Notes: generated from the letters alone by a model not told the origin. Numbered from the stretch's first letter, positions 28,868 through 39,682 are shown. The stretch is 64,000 nt of DNA from Gammaproteobacteria bacterium (GCA_030832825.1 JAURIJ010000007.1:1-64000); one strand, 5' to 3'. A program made the numbers and translations.

Positions 28868-30091
28868 ATGGCGAATCCGGCAACGTCAAATCAGACGATC
28901 TATCTGTGGCAGGGCACGGACAAGAACGGCAAGAAGACCAAGGGCGAGATGCCCGGGGCCAGCCAGGCCCTGGTGAAGGCGCAGCTGCGCAAACAGGGCG
29001 TCATTGCCACCAAGGTCAAGCGCAAGCCCAAGGACCTGTTCGGACCGACGAAGCAGGCCATCACCCCGGGCGACATCGCCATCTTCAGCCGTCAGCTCGC
29101 CACCATGATGAAGGCGGGCATCCCGCTGGTGCAGTCCTTCGAGATCGTCGGCGAAAGCCTGGAGAATCCGTCCATGGCCGAACTGGTGCGCTCCGTGCGT
29201 GATGACGTCGCTGCCGGCAACAATTTCGCCGACTCCATCCGCAAGCATCCGCGCTACTTCGACGAGCTGTTCTGCAACCTGGTGGAATCCGGCGAGCAAT
29301 CGGGCGCGCTGGAGACCATGCTCGACCGCGTCGCCACCTACAAGGAAAAGACGGAAGTCCTGAAGGCCAAGATCAAGAAGGCCATGAACTACCCGATCGC
29401 CGTGGTCGTGGTGGCCATCGTCGTCACCGGCATCCTGCTGGTGAAAGTGGTGCCGCAGTTCGCCGAGACCTTCTCCAGCTTCGGCGCCGACCTGCCGGCA
29501 TTCACGCTGTTCGTGCTCGGGCTTTCCGATCTGGCCATAGCCCACTGGTGGAAAGTGGTGATCGCGCTGGTGGCCGGCGGTTATGCCTTCAAGGAGGCGC
29601 GCCTGCGCTCGAAGGAGTTCGCCAATGCCGTCGACCGCATCTCCCTTAAACTGCCGGTGATCGGTCCCATCGTCGAGAAATCCTGTTACGCGCGCTTCAC
29701 GCGCACGCTCTCCACCACCTTCGCCGCCGGGGTGCCGCTGGTGGATGCGCTGGATTCCGTCGCCGGCGCCACCGGCAACATCGTCTACTCCAGTGCCACC
29801 CGCCGCATCAAGGACGATGTCAGCGCCGGTCAGCAGCTCAACTTCGCCATCCGCACCACCGCGCTGTTTCCCGTGATGATCACCCAGATGGTGGGCATCG
29901 GCGAGGAGTCCGGCGCGCTCGACTCCATGCTCGACAAGTGCGCCACCTACTACGAGGCCGAAGTCGACAACGCCGTCGATGGCCTGACGGCGCTCATGGA
30001 GCCGATCATCATGTCGGTGCTGGGCACGCTGATCGGCGGTCTGATGATCGCGATGTACCTGCCCATCTTCCAGCTCGGCCAGGTGGTCTGA
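28868..30091 (+). CDS. pilC: Type IV pilus inner-membrane platform protein PilC
   Basis: 407 aa, with GAGGAAG upstream. It is a polytopic platform that couples PilB motion to pilin extraction. It contains two GspF-type repeats: a first ending in a membrane helix near 180-200 (PIAVVVVAIVVTGILLVKVVP) and a second with helices at the C-terminus (LIGGLMIAMYLPIF). Signatures FSRQLATMMKAGIPLVQS and ETMLDRVATYKE are intact. It is in the pilBCD operon, 28 bp before pilD. Confidence 0.97.
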   Translation: MANPATSNQTIYLWQGTDKNGKKTKGEMPGASQALVKAQLRKQGVIATKVKRKPKDLFGPTKQAITPGDIAIFSRQLATMMKAGIPLVQSFEIVGESLENPSMAELVRSVRDDVAAGNNFADSIRKHPRYFDELFCNLVESGEQSGALETMLDRVATYKEKTEVLKAKIKKAMNYPIAVVVVAIVVTGILLVKVVPQFAETFSSFGADLPAFTLFVLGLSDLAIAHWWKVVIALVAGGYAFKEARLRSKEFANAVDRISLKLPVIGPIVEKSCYARFTRTLSTTFAAGVPLVDALDSVAGATGNIVYSSATRRIKDDVSAGQQLNFAIRTTALFPVMITQMVGIGEESGALDSMLDKCATYYEAEVDNAVDGLTALMEPIIMSVLGTLIGGLMIAMYLPIFQLGQVV

Positions 30092-30119
30092 GCCGCGTCC
30101 CCACCCTGCGAGTGTATCC

Positions 30120-31016
30120 ATGACCCTGATTGAACTGATCCAGCAGCGGCCCGCTGTCCTCATTGCGCTGACAGCCGGCCTGGGCCTGCTCGTGGGCAGT
30201 TTCCTCAACGTGGTGATCTACCGCCTGCCGCTGATGCTGCAGCGCGAGTGGCGCCAGCAGTGCTGCGAGTTTCTGGAACTGGACGCGCAGAAGTTCAGCA
30301 AGGCCGACCCGGTGGCGCAGCACAAGGTCTTCACCCTGGCGAAACCCGACTCCCACTGCCCGCAGTGCAATGCGCCGGTGCGCGCCTGGCAGAACATCCC
30401 GATCCTGAGTTACGCCCTGCTCGGTGGCCGCTGTGCCAGCTGCAAGGCGTCGATCTCCGTGCGCTATCCGCTGGTGGAAGCAGCCACCGGCCTGCTCAGC
30501 GCCCTGGTGGCCTGGCACTTCGGTGCGAGCCTGCTGACACTCGCGCTGCTGGTGTTCATGTGGAGTCTGATCGCCCTGACCATGATCGACTTCGACCACC
30601 AGCTGCTGCCCGACAACATCACCCTGCCCCTGCTCTGGCTGGGCCTGCTGGTGAACACGCTGCTGCCAGCAGGGCTCGCGAGTCCCGGCGACGCCGTGCT
30701 GGGCGCCGGGCTGGGCTATCTGTCGCTGTGGTCGCTGTACTGGGCCTTCAAGCTGCTGACCGGCAAGGAGGGCATGGGCTATGGCGACTTCAAGCTGCTG
30801 GCCGCACTGGGCGCCTGGATGGGCTGGCAGAGCCTGCTGCTGATCGTGATCCTGTCCTCGCTGGTCGGCGCCATCGTGGGCATCAGCCTGCTGGTGCTGC
30901 GCGGTCGTGACCGCAACATCCCCATCCCCTTCGGGCCTTATCTGGCCGGAGCCGGCGCCATCGCCCTGCTCTGGGGCGAGACGCTGCAGCGGCTCTACCT
31001 GCAGTGGATGACCTGA
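30120..31016 (+). CDS. pilD: Prepilin peptidase / N-methyltransferase PilD
   Basis: 298 aa, eight membrane helices. It cleaves type III leader peptides after Gly and N-methylates the new N-terminal Phe of pilins and type II secretion pseudopilins. The zinc-type double motif CPQC...CASC lies in the first cytoplasmic loop. The two catalytic Asp are seen in LTMIDFDHQLLPD and in GYGDFKLLAALGAW. It probably serves both nearby pilins. The end lies next to the coaE start, so it is part of the same operon. Confidence 0.97.
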   Translation: MTLIELIQQRPAVLIALTAGLGLLVGSFLNVVIYRLPLMLQREWRQQCCEFLELDAQKFSKADPVAQHKVFTLAKPDSHCPQCNAPVRAWQNIPILSYALLGGRCASCKASISVRYPLVEAATGLLSALVAWHFGASLLTLALLVFMWSLIALTMIDFDHQLLPDNITLPLLWLGLLVNTLLPAGLASPGDAVLGAGLGYLSLWSLYWAFKLLTGKEGMGYGDFKLLAALGAWMGWQSLLLIVILSSLVGAIVGISLLVLRGRDRNIPIPFGPYLAGAGAIALLWGETLQRLYLQWMT

Positions 31017-31018
31017 GC

Positions 31019-31666
31019 GTGAGCGCGCCGCGCAACGGGCCGCTGATCGTCGGGCTGACGGGCGGCATCGGCAGTGGCAAGAGTGCGGCGGCAGACTGCT
31101 TCGAGCTGCTCGGTGTGCCGGTGATCGACGCCGACACGGCGGCGCGGGAGGTGGTGGCGCCAGGCAGCGATGCCTTGCGACGGATTGCAGACCACTTCGG
31201 TGCGCAGTGCCTGCTCCCCAGTGGCGAGCTGGATCGCGCGGCCCTGCGCCAGCGAGTCTTTGCCGAGCCGCAGGAGCGAGAATGGCTGGAAGCCCTGCTG
31301 CATCCCCTCATCCGGCAGCACATCGTGGCCGCGCTGGCGCAGGCCGCCGCCCGGCCGGGCGTGCCCTATATCATCCTGAGCAGCCCGCTGTTGCTGGAAA
31401 CCGGTCAGGATGCGCTGGTTGATCGCGTACTGCTCGTCGATGTCGACACCGCCCTGCAGCGCGAACGAGTGCTGCGCCGCGATGGCAGCGCAGCCACCAC
31501 CGTCGACGCCATGATCGCCACCCAGTGGCGCCGGGAACAGCGCCGCGCGGGCGCCGACGACGTGATCCTCAACGACGGCAGTCTGCAAGACCTGCAGACC
31601 GCCGTGCACAGGCTCGATGCGGCCTACCGGCAGCTGCCGCCAACCACGAGGGATGAACACCCGTGA
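31019..31666 (+). CDS. coaE: Dephospho-CoA kinase
   Basis: 215 aa. It phosphorylates dephospho-CoA, the last step in CoA synthesis. I prefer the GTG at 31019, 2 bp after the pilD stop; a GTG at 31004 (inside pilD) would add five residues. P-loop [11 protein letters not shown], followed by [16 protein letters not shown], is diagnostic. Codon use and spacing show it belongs to the pil-coaE-yacG operon, an order shared with Pseudomonas. It overlaps the yacG start by four bases. Confidence 0.94.
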   Translation: MSAPRNGPLIVGLTGGIGSGKSAAADCFELLGVPVIDADTAAREVVAPGSDALRRIADHFGAQCLLPSGELDRAALRQRVFAEPQEREWLEALLHPLIRQHIVAALAQAAARPGVPYIILSSPLLLETGQDALVDRVLLVDVDTALQRERVLRRDGSAATTVDAMIATQWRREQRRAGADDVILNDGSLQDLQTAVHRLDAAYRQLPPTTRDEHP

Positions 31667-31857
31667 ATACACGCACTCTGGAAGTCAATTGCCCCACCTG
31701 CATGAAGCGGGTGCCCTGGACGCAAGAGAGCCCCTGGCGGCCGTTCTGCTCGCAACGCTGCAAGCTGATCGACTTCGGCGACTGGGCCAGCGAGCGGCAC
31801 AGCATTCCGGGGGAAAGCCTGCCGCAGGAAGAGGACGAGGACGCCGAGCCGCGTTGA
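31663..31857 (+). CDS. yacG: DNA gyrase inhibitor YacG (zinc-finger)
   Basis: 64 aa from a GTG that overlaps the coaE stop (GTGA). A small zinc-binding protein that inhibits DNA gyrase by binding GyrB in E. coli. The four zinc Cys are in CPTC and FCSQRC, followed by [16 protein letters not shown], the conserved YacG tail. It is the last gene of the pil-coaE-yacG operon. The zapD gene that lies beside yacG in E. coli is not found here. Confidence 0.96.
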   Translation: MNTRTLEVNCPTCMKRVPWTQESPWRPFCSQRCKLIDFGDWASERHSIPGESLPQEEDEDAEPR

Positions 31858-31865
31858 GAAGCGGC

Positions 31866-32359
31866 TCAGGGATTGAAGGCGGGCAGTGGCACCCAGTGAA
31901 TACGGCCTGATTTGTCGCCCAGTTCGTTCTGCAGCAACACCATCACCAGCTCGCCATCGCGCGACAGCCGGATCGTGTTCACGGTCTCTCCTTCCGCCAG
32001 CCCAAGCGCGTAGCTGCTGTGCAACAGATGCGTGCGTTCATTGCCTTGCGGATGGGAATAGGAAAGGCGGTTGTTAGTGGGCCAGATGCAGACATCGGTG
32101 CAGCCACTGGCACCCCGCACTAAGGGTGCCCTCGCCGAATCTTATGCCTTGGTCTGGAGGGTTGAACTTTAACGATTACTTGGCGTGCAAGAGCTGCCGG
32201 AGCATCGGATCGAACTCTACAGGGTGCGGCACACACTGGAATGCCCGCCGAAGTCAAACACATTGTCGGCGACATCGATGAAGGACGAAGTGGTTACCGC
32301 CCAGCGCAAGGGCCCCCACTACCAGACTCTGAAACGCCTTGATCAAGCTGCTTGCCATG
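31866..32359 (-). pseudogene. Decayed gene for a probable exported protein
   Basis: Leftward remnants lie in a ~650-bp gap with no intact gene. An ATG at 32359 starts MASSLIKAFQSLVVGALALGG, a signal-peptide-like sequence. A shift to another frame gives FIDVADNVFDFGGHSSVCRTL before a stop. A last piece (31866-32120) reads sensible protein with NTIRLSRDGELVMVLLQNELGDKSG to a stop. At least one frameshift and one stop break it. I do not recognise the family. The region from 32360 to 32506 holds no other feature that I can support. Confidence 0.45.
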
Positions 32360-32506
32360 AGTTGTCCTTGCCGATGGATGCGAGGTGAGCGGGATTGTGC
32401 TCTCAAGTCCAATAAATTCAAGCGATTACATGAGCAATGGGTGAATCGGCTCACACTCTGCAGCGCCTGGCACTTCAAGCGTAGCACTGCTGCGACTTTC
32501 TGCGGT

Positions 32507-33469
32507 TCAGGAGTCCTCACCCCAGAAGGCGGAGATGGCGGCAACGCCCAGGGCCCCGTGGCGTCGCGCCGTGTCGAGATCGGCGGCCGTCAGCCCCCCC
32601 AGCGCATAGACGGGAATGCCCACTGCACGGACACAGGCCTCGAACACCTCCCAACCCAGAGCAGGCTGGCCGGGGTGCGAACGCGTGGGCAGCACAGGAG
32701 ACAGCAGCGCGTAATCTGCCCCCAGCGCCTCCGCCCGCTGCAGCTCTTCCAGCGAGTGGCACGACGCGCCGAGCAGCTGGGAGTCGTCAAGTATGCGTGC
32801 CTCCAGAGCCTGCAGTCGTCGGCTGTTCAGGTGAATGCCGGCGGCGGGAACGGTGTGCAGCAGATCGCCATCGGCGTTGAGCACCAAGCGCGCGCCATGC
32901 TCGCGGGCCACTGACAGACAGCGGCGCGCCAGTGCATGGAACCGGGCGGCCGGCAGCTCGGGTGCCCGCAATTGCACCAGGCGATGGCCGCGGGTCAGCA
33001 ACTGCGTGAAACGCTCGAGAAATTCCTCGGGGGACGCGGCCGCTCCAGTGATGGGCAGCAGCGGCGGCAGCTGCAGGCGGCGGATGATGGCGCGATTGGC
33101 CTGCGGAAACTCCGCAGGCTCCAGCTCGTCAGGCGCCACCCAGCGCAGGGGCTGACCTTCCAGCCCCGTCGGCGTGCCGCTGAAGCGGGTGACACGCCAG
33201 ACATCGAGCAGCACCTGGCGGTCGGCATAGTCATGGCGGATACGACACAGGGGCATGCACTGCAGCGGCGTGATGCCCAGTTCCTCCTGCAGCTCGCGCG
33301 CCAGCGCAGTCTGCACGGACTCGCCAGGCTCGCACTTGCCGCCGGGAAATTCCCAAAGCCCGCCCTGATGTGCCCGCGCAGGCCGCAGGGCCACCAGGAC
33401 GCGCCCGGCAGCATCCTCGATCACGCCGACGGCGACATGCAGACGCGCTGGCACCGGCTCGCTCCGCAC
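32507..33469 (-). CDS. mutT: Nudix hydrolase fused to thiamine-phosphate-synthase-like domain
   Basis: 320 aa from a GTG directly after the argJ stop (TGAGTG). The N-terminal ~130 residues are MutT-like, with an intact Nudix box (GGKCEPGESVQTALARELQEELGI); MutT removes 8-oxo-dGTP. The C-terminal ~180 residues resemble TenI/ThiE (LRAPELPAARFHALAR, GLTAADLDTARRHGALGVAAISAFW). This two-domain architecture is known in Pseudomonas and relatives. The synthase-like half may not be catalytically active. It is the terminal gene of secA-argJ-mutT. Confidence 0.92.
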   Translation of the reverse strand: MRSEPVPARLHVAVGVIEDAAGRVLVALRPARAHQGGLWEFPGGKCEPGESVQTALARELQEELGITPLQCMPLCRIRHDYADRQVLLDVWRVTRFSGTPTGLEGQPLRWVAPDELEPAEFPQANRAIIRRLQLPPLLPITGAAASPEEFLERFTQLLTRGHRLVQLRAPELPAARFHALARRCLSVAREHGARLVLNADGDLLHTVPAAGIHLNSRRLQALEARILDDSQLLGASCHSLEELQRAEALGADYALLSPVLPTRSHPGQPALGWEVFEACVRAVGIPVYALGGLTAADLDTARRHGALGVAAISAFWGEDS

Positions 33470-34690
33470 TCAGCTGCGATAGCTGGCGTTGATGCGGACG
33501 TAGTCTTCCGACAGGTCCGAGGTCCAAACGATCTCGCGGGCATTGCCGCGGTTCAGGTTGACCGTGATGTCAATGGCCTGCTTGTTCATCTCGGCCTGAC
33601 CCTGGGCCTCCGTGTAGCTGGTGGCCAGCGTCCCGTTCTGCACGATGCAGACGGTCCCCAGATGAATGGTGATGCGGCCGACATCCAGCCCCTGCACGCC
33701 GGCACGCCCGATGGCGGCCAGGATGCGTCCCCAGTTTGGGTCGGACGCGGACAGCGCGGTCTTCACCAGCGGCGACTCCGCGATCGCATAGGCCACTTTC
33801 AGGCACTCCTGCACATCGCCCCCGCCCTGCACGTCGACGGTGACGAATTTCTTCGCCCCTTCGGCATCGCGGATGATGTCCTTGGCCAGCTCGCGCACCA
33901 ATGCTTGCAACGCATCCTCGAAGGCCTCGCAGATGGCCTGGTTGCTGCGCTCGATGCGCACACCGCTCTTGCCGCTGGCGGTCAGGACACAGCAGTCATT
34001 GGTGGAGGTATCGCCATCCACTGTGATGCGATTGAACGACTGGTCCACCACCGAGGCCAGCAGGGACTGCAGCAGACTCTGTTCGATGAGCGCGTCAGTG
34101 AACACGAAGCTCAGCAGCGTCGCCATGTTGGGCTTGATCATGCCGGCGCCCTTGGCGATGCCGGTGATCACCACCGACTGTCCTGCGCAATCCACCCGCA
34201 CGGAACGCGCCTTGGGTCGAGTGTCCGTGGTCATGATGCCACGCGCAGCCTGCAGCCAGTCGTCACCCAACACGCCAAGGGCCGCAGGCACACCGGCTTC
34301 CACCTTCGCCACGGGCAGGTTCTCGCCGATGACGCCCGTGGAGAAAGGCAGTACCTGCTCAGGGGCCACGCCGGCCTGCTGCGCGACAAAGCCGCAGCAG
34401 GCAGCCGCGTCGTCCAGGCCTTTCTGACCGGTGCCGGCATTGGCATTGCCGGTGTTGACCAGCAGATAGCGCACCGCTCCACCGCTGCTCGCCAGATGGC
34501 GGCGTGCCAGTTGCACAGGCGCCGCGCAGAAGGCGTTTTGCGTGAACACCCCCGCCACCGTCGAGCCCGGTGCGAGCTCCATCAGCACCAGGTCCAGTCG
34601 GTTCTTGTAGCGGATTCCGCTCATGACCGACGCCACTTTTACCCCTGCCACAGAGAGCAGGTCCTCCGCCTTGATCTGCGTATTGCTCAT
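33470..34690 (-). CDS. argJ: Bifunctional glutamate N-acetyltransferase / N-acetylglutamate synthase
   Basis: 406 aa from the ATG at 34690, 5 bp after the secA stop; the track start overlaps secA. It recycles the acetyl group from N-acetylornithine to glutamate in arginine synthesis. The self-cleavage site is in KPNMATLLSFVFTD (between Ala and Thr, the Thr becoming the nucleophile). LLVNTGNANAGTGQKG near the N-terminus and the C-terminal NCCVLTASGKSG equivalents are typical. It is second in secA-argJ-mutT. Whether it also makes N-acetylglutamate from acetyl-CoA is not clear from sequence. Confidence 0.96.
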   Translation of the reverse strand: MSNTQIKAEDLLSVAGVKVASVMSGIRYKNRLDLVLMELAPGSTVAGVFTQNAFCAAPVQLARRHLASSGGAVRYLLVNTGNANAGTGQKGLDDAAACCGFVAQQAGVAPEQVLPFSTGVIGENLPVAKVEAGVPAALGVLGDDWLQAARGIMTTDTRPKARSVRVDCAGQSVVITGIAKGAGMIKPNMATLLSFVFTDALIEQSLLQSLLASVVDQSFNRITVDGDTSTNDCCVLTASGKSGVRIERSNQAICEAFEDALQALVRELAKDIIRDAEGAKKFVTVDVQGGGDVQECLKVAYAIAESPLVKTALSASDPNWGRILAAIGRAGVQGLDVGRITIHLGTVCIVQNGTLATSYTEAQGQAEMNKQAIDITVNLNRGNAREIVWTSDLSEDYVRINASYRS

Positions 34691-34695
34691 GACAC

Positions 34696-37503
34696 TCAAC
34701 TCAGTTTCCCGTGACATTGTTTGAATTTCTTGCCCGACCCGCAGTAGCAGGGGTCGTTGCGGCCCACTTTCTTTTCGTCGCGCACGAAGGGCGTTATGCT
34801 CTCCTGTGCGCCGCCCAGACGGGCGTCGTTTTGTTGCGTCGCAGCTTCCGCAGAGGCTGCCGCTGCCGCCGCCGCAGCTTCCTGCGCCAGCGTTGCCGCC
34901 TGGGCGTGCTGGAACAGCATGCGCTCGCGGGCACGCTCGGCCTCGCGCTGCCGCTCGATGGCGTCGATCTCTTCCGTGGTGCGGATCTGCACATGGCTGA
35001 GGAAGCGGATCACCTCATGCTGCAGATTCGACAGCAGCTCCTGGAACAGCCCGAAGGCCTCGCGCTTGTACTCCTGCTTCGGATTCTTGCCCGCATACCC
35101 CCGCAGGAAGATGCCCTGACGCAGCTGATCCATGGCCGCCAGATGCTCCTTCCAGAGATTGTCGAGAATCTGCAGCACGATCTGCTTCTCCAGCAGACGG
35201 ATCTTCTCGCCCACCAGCGCCGACTTTTTCTCGTAGTCCTCGTTCAGCACCGCCACGATCTTATCGCGCAGGGTTTCCTCGAACAGTTTCTCGTCTTCAT
35301 CCAGCCATTGTTGAATGGGCAGTTTGCGCGCGAACTGGGCTTCGATTGCGGCTTCCAGCCCAGCGATGTCCCAATGGTCGGGGACGCTCTGCGGCGGGAT
35401 GTGCGACGCGACCACCTGGGATGCCACGTGCTGACGCATGTTGCCGATCAGCGCCGAGACATTCTCGCTGGCCATCAGCTCATTGCGCTGCCGGTAAACG
35501 ATGGTGCGCTGATCGTTGGCCACGTTGTCGTATTCCAGCAGCTGCTTGCGGATGTCGAAGTTGCGCCCTTCCACCTTGCGCTGCGCCTTCTCGATGGACT
35601 TGGTGACCATGCCGTGCTCGATGGCTTCGCCACGCTCCATGCCCAGGGCCTGCATGAAATTCTTCACACGCTCGGAGGCGAAGATGCGCATCAGGTTGTC
35701 TTCCAGTGACAGGTAGAAACGCGAATAGCCCGGGTCGCCCTGACGTCCGGAGCGGCCGCGCAGCTGATTGTCGATGCGGCGCGACTCGTGCCGTTCCGTG
35801 CCGATGATGTGCAGACCGCCCGCCTCCACCACCTGCCTGTGGCGCTGCTCCCAATCGGCCTTGATCTGCTCGATCTGTTCGGGCGTGGGGTTCTCCAGCG
35901 CCGCGACTTCATGTTCCCACTTGCCGCCCAGGACGATGTCCGTGCCGCGACCGGCCATGTTGGTGGCAATGGTGACCACACCGGGACGCCCTGCCTCGGC
36001 GATGATGCTGGCCTCTTTCTGGTGGAACTTGGCGTTGAGCACCTCGTGGGGAATCTTCTCCTTCTGCAGATGCCGCGAGAGCAACTCCGAGGTGTCGATG
36101 GAGGCGGTGCCCACAAGCACTGGAGCCCCCTTGGAACTGAACTCCTTGATGTCGTTCACGATGGCTTCGAACTTCTCTTCAATGGTGAGGAAGATCAGAT
36201 CATTCTTGTCGATTCGCACCATGGGACGATTGCTGGGGATCACCACCACATCCAGATTGTAGATCTGCTTGAATTCGTAAGCCTCGGTGTCGGCGGTGCC
36301 GGTCATGCCGGCGAGCTTGCGGTACAAACGGAAGTAATTCTGGAATGTGGTCGAAGCGAGTGTCTGACTCTCGCTCTGGATCTGCATTCCTTCCTTGGCT
36401 TCGATGGCCTGATGCAGGCCTTCGGAGAGACGACGCCCTTCCATCGTGCGGCCCGTATGTTCGTCGATCAGCACAATGCGGTTGTTCTGGATGATGTATT
36501 CCACATCCTTGTGAAACAGGTAATGCGCCTTCAGGGCGGAATGGATGTGGTGCAGCAGGCCGAGGTTCTTGGCGGCATAGAGACTTTCGCCTTCGTTGAG
36601 CATCTTCTTCTGCGCTAGCAGTTCCTCCAGGAAGACATGGCCCGCCTCGGTCAGTTCCACCTGGCGGGTCTTCTCGTCCACGATGAAGTGGCCGGTTTCC
36701 ACGAAGTCGGTGTCGCGATCCAGGCTGAAGCCGGTCTTCTCGGGCTTGGGTGCACCCCTCTCCAGTTTGGGGATCAGGGCGTTGATGGCCATGTAGAGCT
36801 TGGAGCTGTCTTCGGCCGCGCCGGAGATGATCAGCGGCGTGCGGGCCTCGTCGATCAGGATCGAGTCGACTTCGTCCACCACGGCGAAGTTGAGCGTCTT
36901 CTGCAGCTTGTCCTCCAGACGGAAGGCCATGTTGTCGCGAAGATAGTCGAAACCGAACTCGTTGTTGGTGCCGTAGGTGATGGAGGACTCGTAGGCAGCA
37001 CGTTTCTGCTCGTGGGTCTGACCGCTGATGATCACGCCCACGGTCAAGCCGAGGAACTCATACAGCGGACGCATCCAGTTGGCATCGCGTTCGGCCAGAT
37101 AGTCGTTCACCGTCACGATGTGCACGCCCTGCCCGGTCAAGCCGTTCAGGTAGGCCGGCAGGGTGGCGACGAGCGTCTTGCCCTCACCGGTCTTCATTTC
37201 CGCGATGTTGCCTTCGTGCAGCACGATGCCGCCGATCAACTGCACGTCGAAGTGGCGCATTCCCATGACGCGCTTGCCTGCTTCACGTACCACGGCGAAG
37301 GCTTCCGGCAGGAGCTGGTCCAGGGTCTGGCCGCCCTCGAAGCGCTGGCGGAACTCGGCCGTCTTGCCTTGCAGTTCGGCATCCGAGAGGGCGGCATAGG
37401 CCCCCTCATAGCCATTGATCTTCGTCGCGATGCGCTTTAGTCGCTTGAGCTGACGGGAATTGCTGCTGCCAAAGATGGCCTTGATCAGTGTAGTGAAACT
37501 CAT
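34696..37503 (-). CDS. secA: Preprotein translocase ATPase SecA
   Basis: 935 aa from the ATG at 37503. The motor that drives unfolded proteins through SecYEG. Walker A ([20 protein letters not shown]), the DEAD-like Walker B ([20 protein letters not shown]) and the second NBD ([13 protein letters not shown]) are intact. The C-terminal SEC-C zinc motif ([16 protein letters not shown]), which binds SecB, is complete. It precedes argJ. I see no secM-like arrest gene upstream; the 120-bp gap to the M23 gene has no credible ORF. Confidence 0.99.
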   Translation of the reverse strand: MSFTTLIKAIFGSSNSRQLKRLKRIATKINGYEGAYAALSDAELQGKTAEFRQRFEGGQTLDQLLPEAFAVVREAGKRVMGMRHFDVQLIGGIVLHEGNIAEMKTGEGKTLVATLPAYLNGLTGQGVHIVTVNDYLAERDANWMRPLYEFLGLTVGVIISGQTHEQKRAAYESSITYGTNNEFGFDYLRDNMAFRLEDKLQKTLNFAVVDEVDSILIDEARTPLIISGAAEDSSKLYMAINALIPKLERGAPKPEKTGFSLDRDTDFVETGHFIVDEKTRQVELTEAGHVFLEELLAQKKMLNEGESLYAAKNLGLLHHIHSALKAHYLFHKDVEYIIQNNRIVLIDEHTGRTMEGRRLSEGLHQAIEAKEGMQIQSESQTLASTTFQNYFRLYRKLAGMTGTADTEAYEFKQIYNLDVVVIPSNRPMVRIDKNDLIFLTIEEKFEAIVNDIKEFSSKGAPVLVGTASIDTSELLSRHLQKEKIPHEVLNAKFHQKEASIIAEAGRPGVVTIATNMAGRGTDIVLGGKWEHEVAALENPTPEQIEQIKADWEQRHRQVVEAGGLHIIGTERHESRRIDNQLRGRSGRQGDPGYSRFYLSLEDNLMRIFASERVKNFMQALGMERGEAIEHGMVTKSIEKAQRKVEGRNFDIRKQLLEYDNVANDQRTIVYRQRNELMASENVSALIGNMRQHVASQVVASHIPPQSVPDHWDIAGLEAAIEAQFARKLPIQQWLDEDEKLFEETLRDKIVAVLNEDYEKKSALVGEKIRLLEKQIVLQILDNLWKEHLAAMDQLRQGIFLRGYAGKNPKQEYKREAFGLFQELLSNLQHEVIRFLSHVQIRTTEEIDAIERQREAERARERMLFQHAQAATLAQEAAAAAAAASAEAATQQNDARLGGAQESITPFVRDEKKVGRNDPCYCGSGKKFKQCHGKLS

Positions 37504-37623
37504 GATGTCGTGTTGTCTCGAAAAAGGATTGGCCGGCTGGGCGCGCGCTGCAGCCATTGCCACAGGCCCTCGCACGCAAGTCCGGGCGGGTGTTGTCTGG
37601 GAAACCGGTGCGGCGGCGGGGAG

Positions 37624-38553
37624 TCAGCGGATGGTGCGATGGATGTAGGACGCCGGGTCGACGACGCGTCCGTGCTTGTAGACCTCGAAATGCACGTGGG
37701 GCCCGGTGGAGCGCCCCGTGCTGCCAACCTGGGCGATGGTCTGCCCCTTGGTAATGATGTCACCCACTCCAACCAGCAGCTTTTCCGCATGCCCGTAGCG
37801 GGTGACGTAGCCATTGCCATGATTGATGTCGAGGGCAAGCCCGTAGCCAACGCGATCGCCTGCCTCAGTGACCACGCCAGCGGCCACGGCAATGATGTCG
37901 GCCCCTGCGGAGGAGGTGGCGAAGTCGATGCCGGAATGCCAGGCCAGCTGGCCGGTGAAGGGATCGGTACGCCGCCCGAAAGGAGACGATACCCAGCCCT
38001 GCAGCACAGGACGGCCGGTGACAGCGGCATCATCGGCGAACTGGCGCTCGGCCAACAGGCCTTCGAGAATTTCCAGTTGCTGGGCGCGATCCGCAATCTG
38101 CGCTTCAAGCTCACTGATGGCGTCGATGAAGGCCGGCGGCGCGTAGGGCACCGTGTCCTCGGGCAGCGGACCACCGACACCAGGCACGGCATTGAAATCG
38201 AACTCCCCGGCATCCAGCTGCGCGACGGCGGTGATGCGCTCGCCCAATGCCTCCATGCGAAGGAGTCGCGCCTGCAGGCTTGCCAGGCGCACGGTAAGCG
38301 CCTCGAGTTGAGCCTGGGACTCCTGCTTCAGCCGCGCCAGCGCATCGGCATTGCTCTGCAGCTCTTCATTGAGTTCAAGGGCGGTTTCGAGGGCATATTC
38401 CTGTGGCTCGTGGGACACGGCCAGCTGATAACCGAAATAACCGAAGGCTACGGGAGCACCCAGAATGCAGACCGAAAGCAGGCCCTTCAGCCAACCGCTG
38501 AGGACCAGTGTGCGAGTGTGACCATGGCGTTGGTCAACGAGGATGACTTTCAT
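37624..38553 (-). CDS. M23 family (LytM) peptidase with coiled coil
   Basis: 309 aa. An N-terminal membrane anchor (about 24-45), a coiled-coil region (about 55-105 and 145-175), and a C-terminal LytM domain. The zinc-binding motifs HSGIDFA and HVHFEVY are present, with GSTGRSTGPHVHF, so the protein probably retains endopeptidase activity on peptidoglycan cross-links. It sits between lpxC and secA, as in other gammaproteobacteria. Anchoring and coiled coil suggest regulated wall cleavage during growth or division. Confidence 0.9.
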   Translation of the reverse strand: MKVILVDQRHGHTRTLVLSGWLKGLLSVCILGAPVAFGYFGYQLAVSHEPQEYALETALELNEELQSNADALARLKQESQAQLEALTVRLASLQARLLRMEALGERITAVAQLDAGEFDFNAVPGVGGPLPEDTVPYAPPAFIDAISELEAQIADRAQQLEILEGLLAERQFADDAAVTGRPVLQGWVSSPFGRRTDPFTGQLAWHSGIDFATSSAGADIIAVAAGVVTEAGDRVGYGLALDINHGNGYVTRYGHAEKLLVGVGDIITKGQTIAQVGSTGRSTGPHVHFEVYKHGRVVDPASYIHRTIR

Positions 38554-38673
38554 TGTCGAGGTGTTCTCTTGAGTCTGCTGTCAGAACACCTGAGCTTGCG
38601 CGACAGCCTGCACGTCCAATTTGTAACCACGGAAAACAGTGCCTTACAAATCCAAAACGAATAAAGAAACCTA

Positions 38674-39585
38674 TCAGGCTGCCAACACAGGTTTCGTATA
38701 GGAAATGGGTACGTGCGAGTCAGAATCGAAACTGACGATTTCCCAGGCGTCTTGGTTGACTTCGAGCGATCTTAATAATGCATTATTCAGAGCGTGTCCA
38801 GACTTATATCCCTTGAACTCGCCAATCAGGCTGTAGCCGATCATGTAGAGGTCGCCGATCGCATCCAGGATCTTGTGCTTCACGAATTCGTCTTCGTAGC
38901 GCAGACCGTCCTCGTTCAGCACCTTGTAGTCCCCCACCGCGATCGCGTTGTCCATGCTCGCGCCCAGGGCGAGATTGCGGTTGCGCAGCTCTTCGAACTC
39001 ATGCATGAAACCGAAAGTGCGGGCACGACTGACTTCCTTCACGAAGGACGTGCTGGAAAAATCCACACTCGCCGTCTTAGTGTACTTGCGATACACGGGG
39101 TGATCGTAGAGCAGCGTGTAGCTGACCTTGAATCCGTCGAACGGCTCCAGACTCACGGACTTGTCGCCATCGGACAGAAACAGCGGCTTCTTGATGCGGA
39201 TGAACTTCTTCAGAGCACTCTGCTCCTCGATGCCGGCCGACTGGATCAGGAACACGAAGGGACCTGCACTGCCATCCATGATGGGCACTTCGGGAGCACT
39301 GACATCGATATACGCATTGTCGATGCCCAGGCCGGACATGGCCGACATCAGGTGTTCGATGGTGGAGATTCTGACGTTGCCCTTGACCAGGGTGGTCGAC
39401 AGGGTGGTGTCACCCACGTACGACGCCTTGGCAGGAATCTGCACCATCGGGTCGAGATCGGTACGGGTGAAGACGATGCCGGTATCCACGGGGGCGGGAC
39501 GCAGGGTCAGGTAGACCTTCTCGCCGTTGTGCAAGCCAACGCCGGTGGCGCGAATGACATTCTTGAGGGTTCTTTGATTCAGCAT
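38674..39585 (-). CDS. lpxC: UDP-3-O-acyl-N-acetylglucosamine deacetylase
   Basis: 303 aa from the ATG at 39585 (MLNQRTLKN); the track start is 24 codons early. A zinc amidase, the committed step of lipid A synthesis. Zn ligands are visible in IEHLMSAM (His), and in [13 protein letters not shown] (His and Asp). [14 protein letters not shown] is conserved. It closes the division/cell-wall cluster after ftsZ, the standard gammaproteobacterial position. Control by FtsH proteolysis is known in E. coli; nothing here bears on it directly. Confidence 0.98.
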   Translation of the reverse strand: MLNQRTLKNVIRATGVGLHNGEKVYLTLRPAPVDTGIVFTRTDLDPMVQIPAKASYVGDTTLSTTLVKGNVRISTIEHLMSAMSGLGIDNAYIDVSAPEVPIMDGSAGPFVFLIQSAGIEEQSALKKFIRIKKPLFLSDGDKSVSLEPFDGFKVSYTLLYDHPVYRKYTKTASVDFSSTSFVKEVSRARTFGFMHEFEELRNRNLALGASMDNAIAVGDYKVLNEDGLRYEDEFVKHKILDAIGDLYMIGYSLIGEFKGYKSGHALNNALLRSLEVNQDAWEIVSFDSDSHVPISYTKPVLAA

Positions 39586-39682
39586 GTGGTGGTGGTATCC
39601 CGAATGAGTGTGTCGCCTGCGTGAACGCCGGGGGCGACGAAGGCCGGATGGTAACAAAGATCACCAGATAACCCAACAAACG

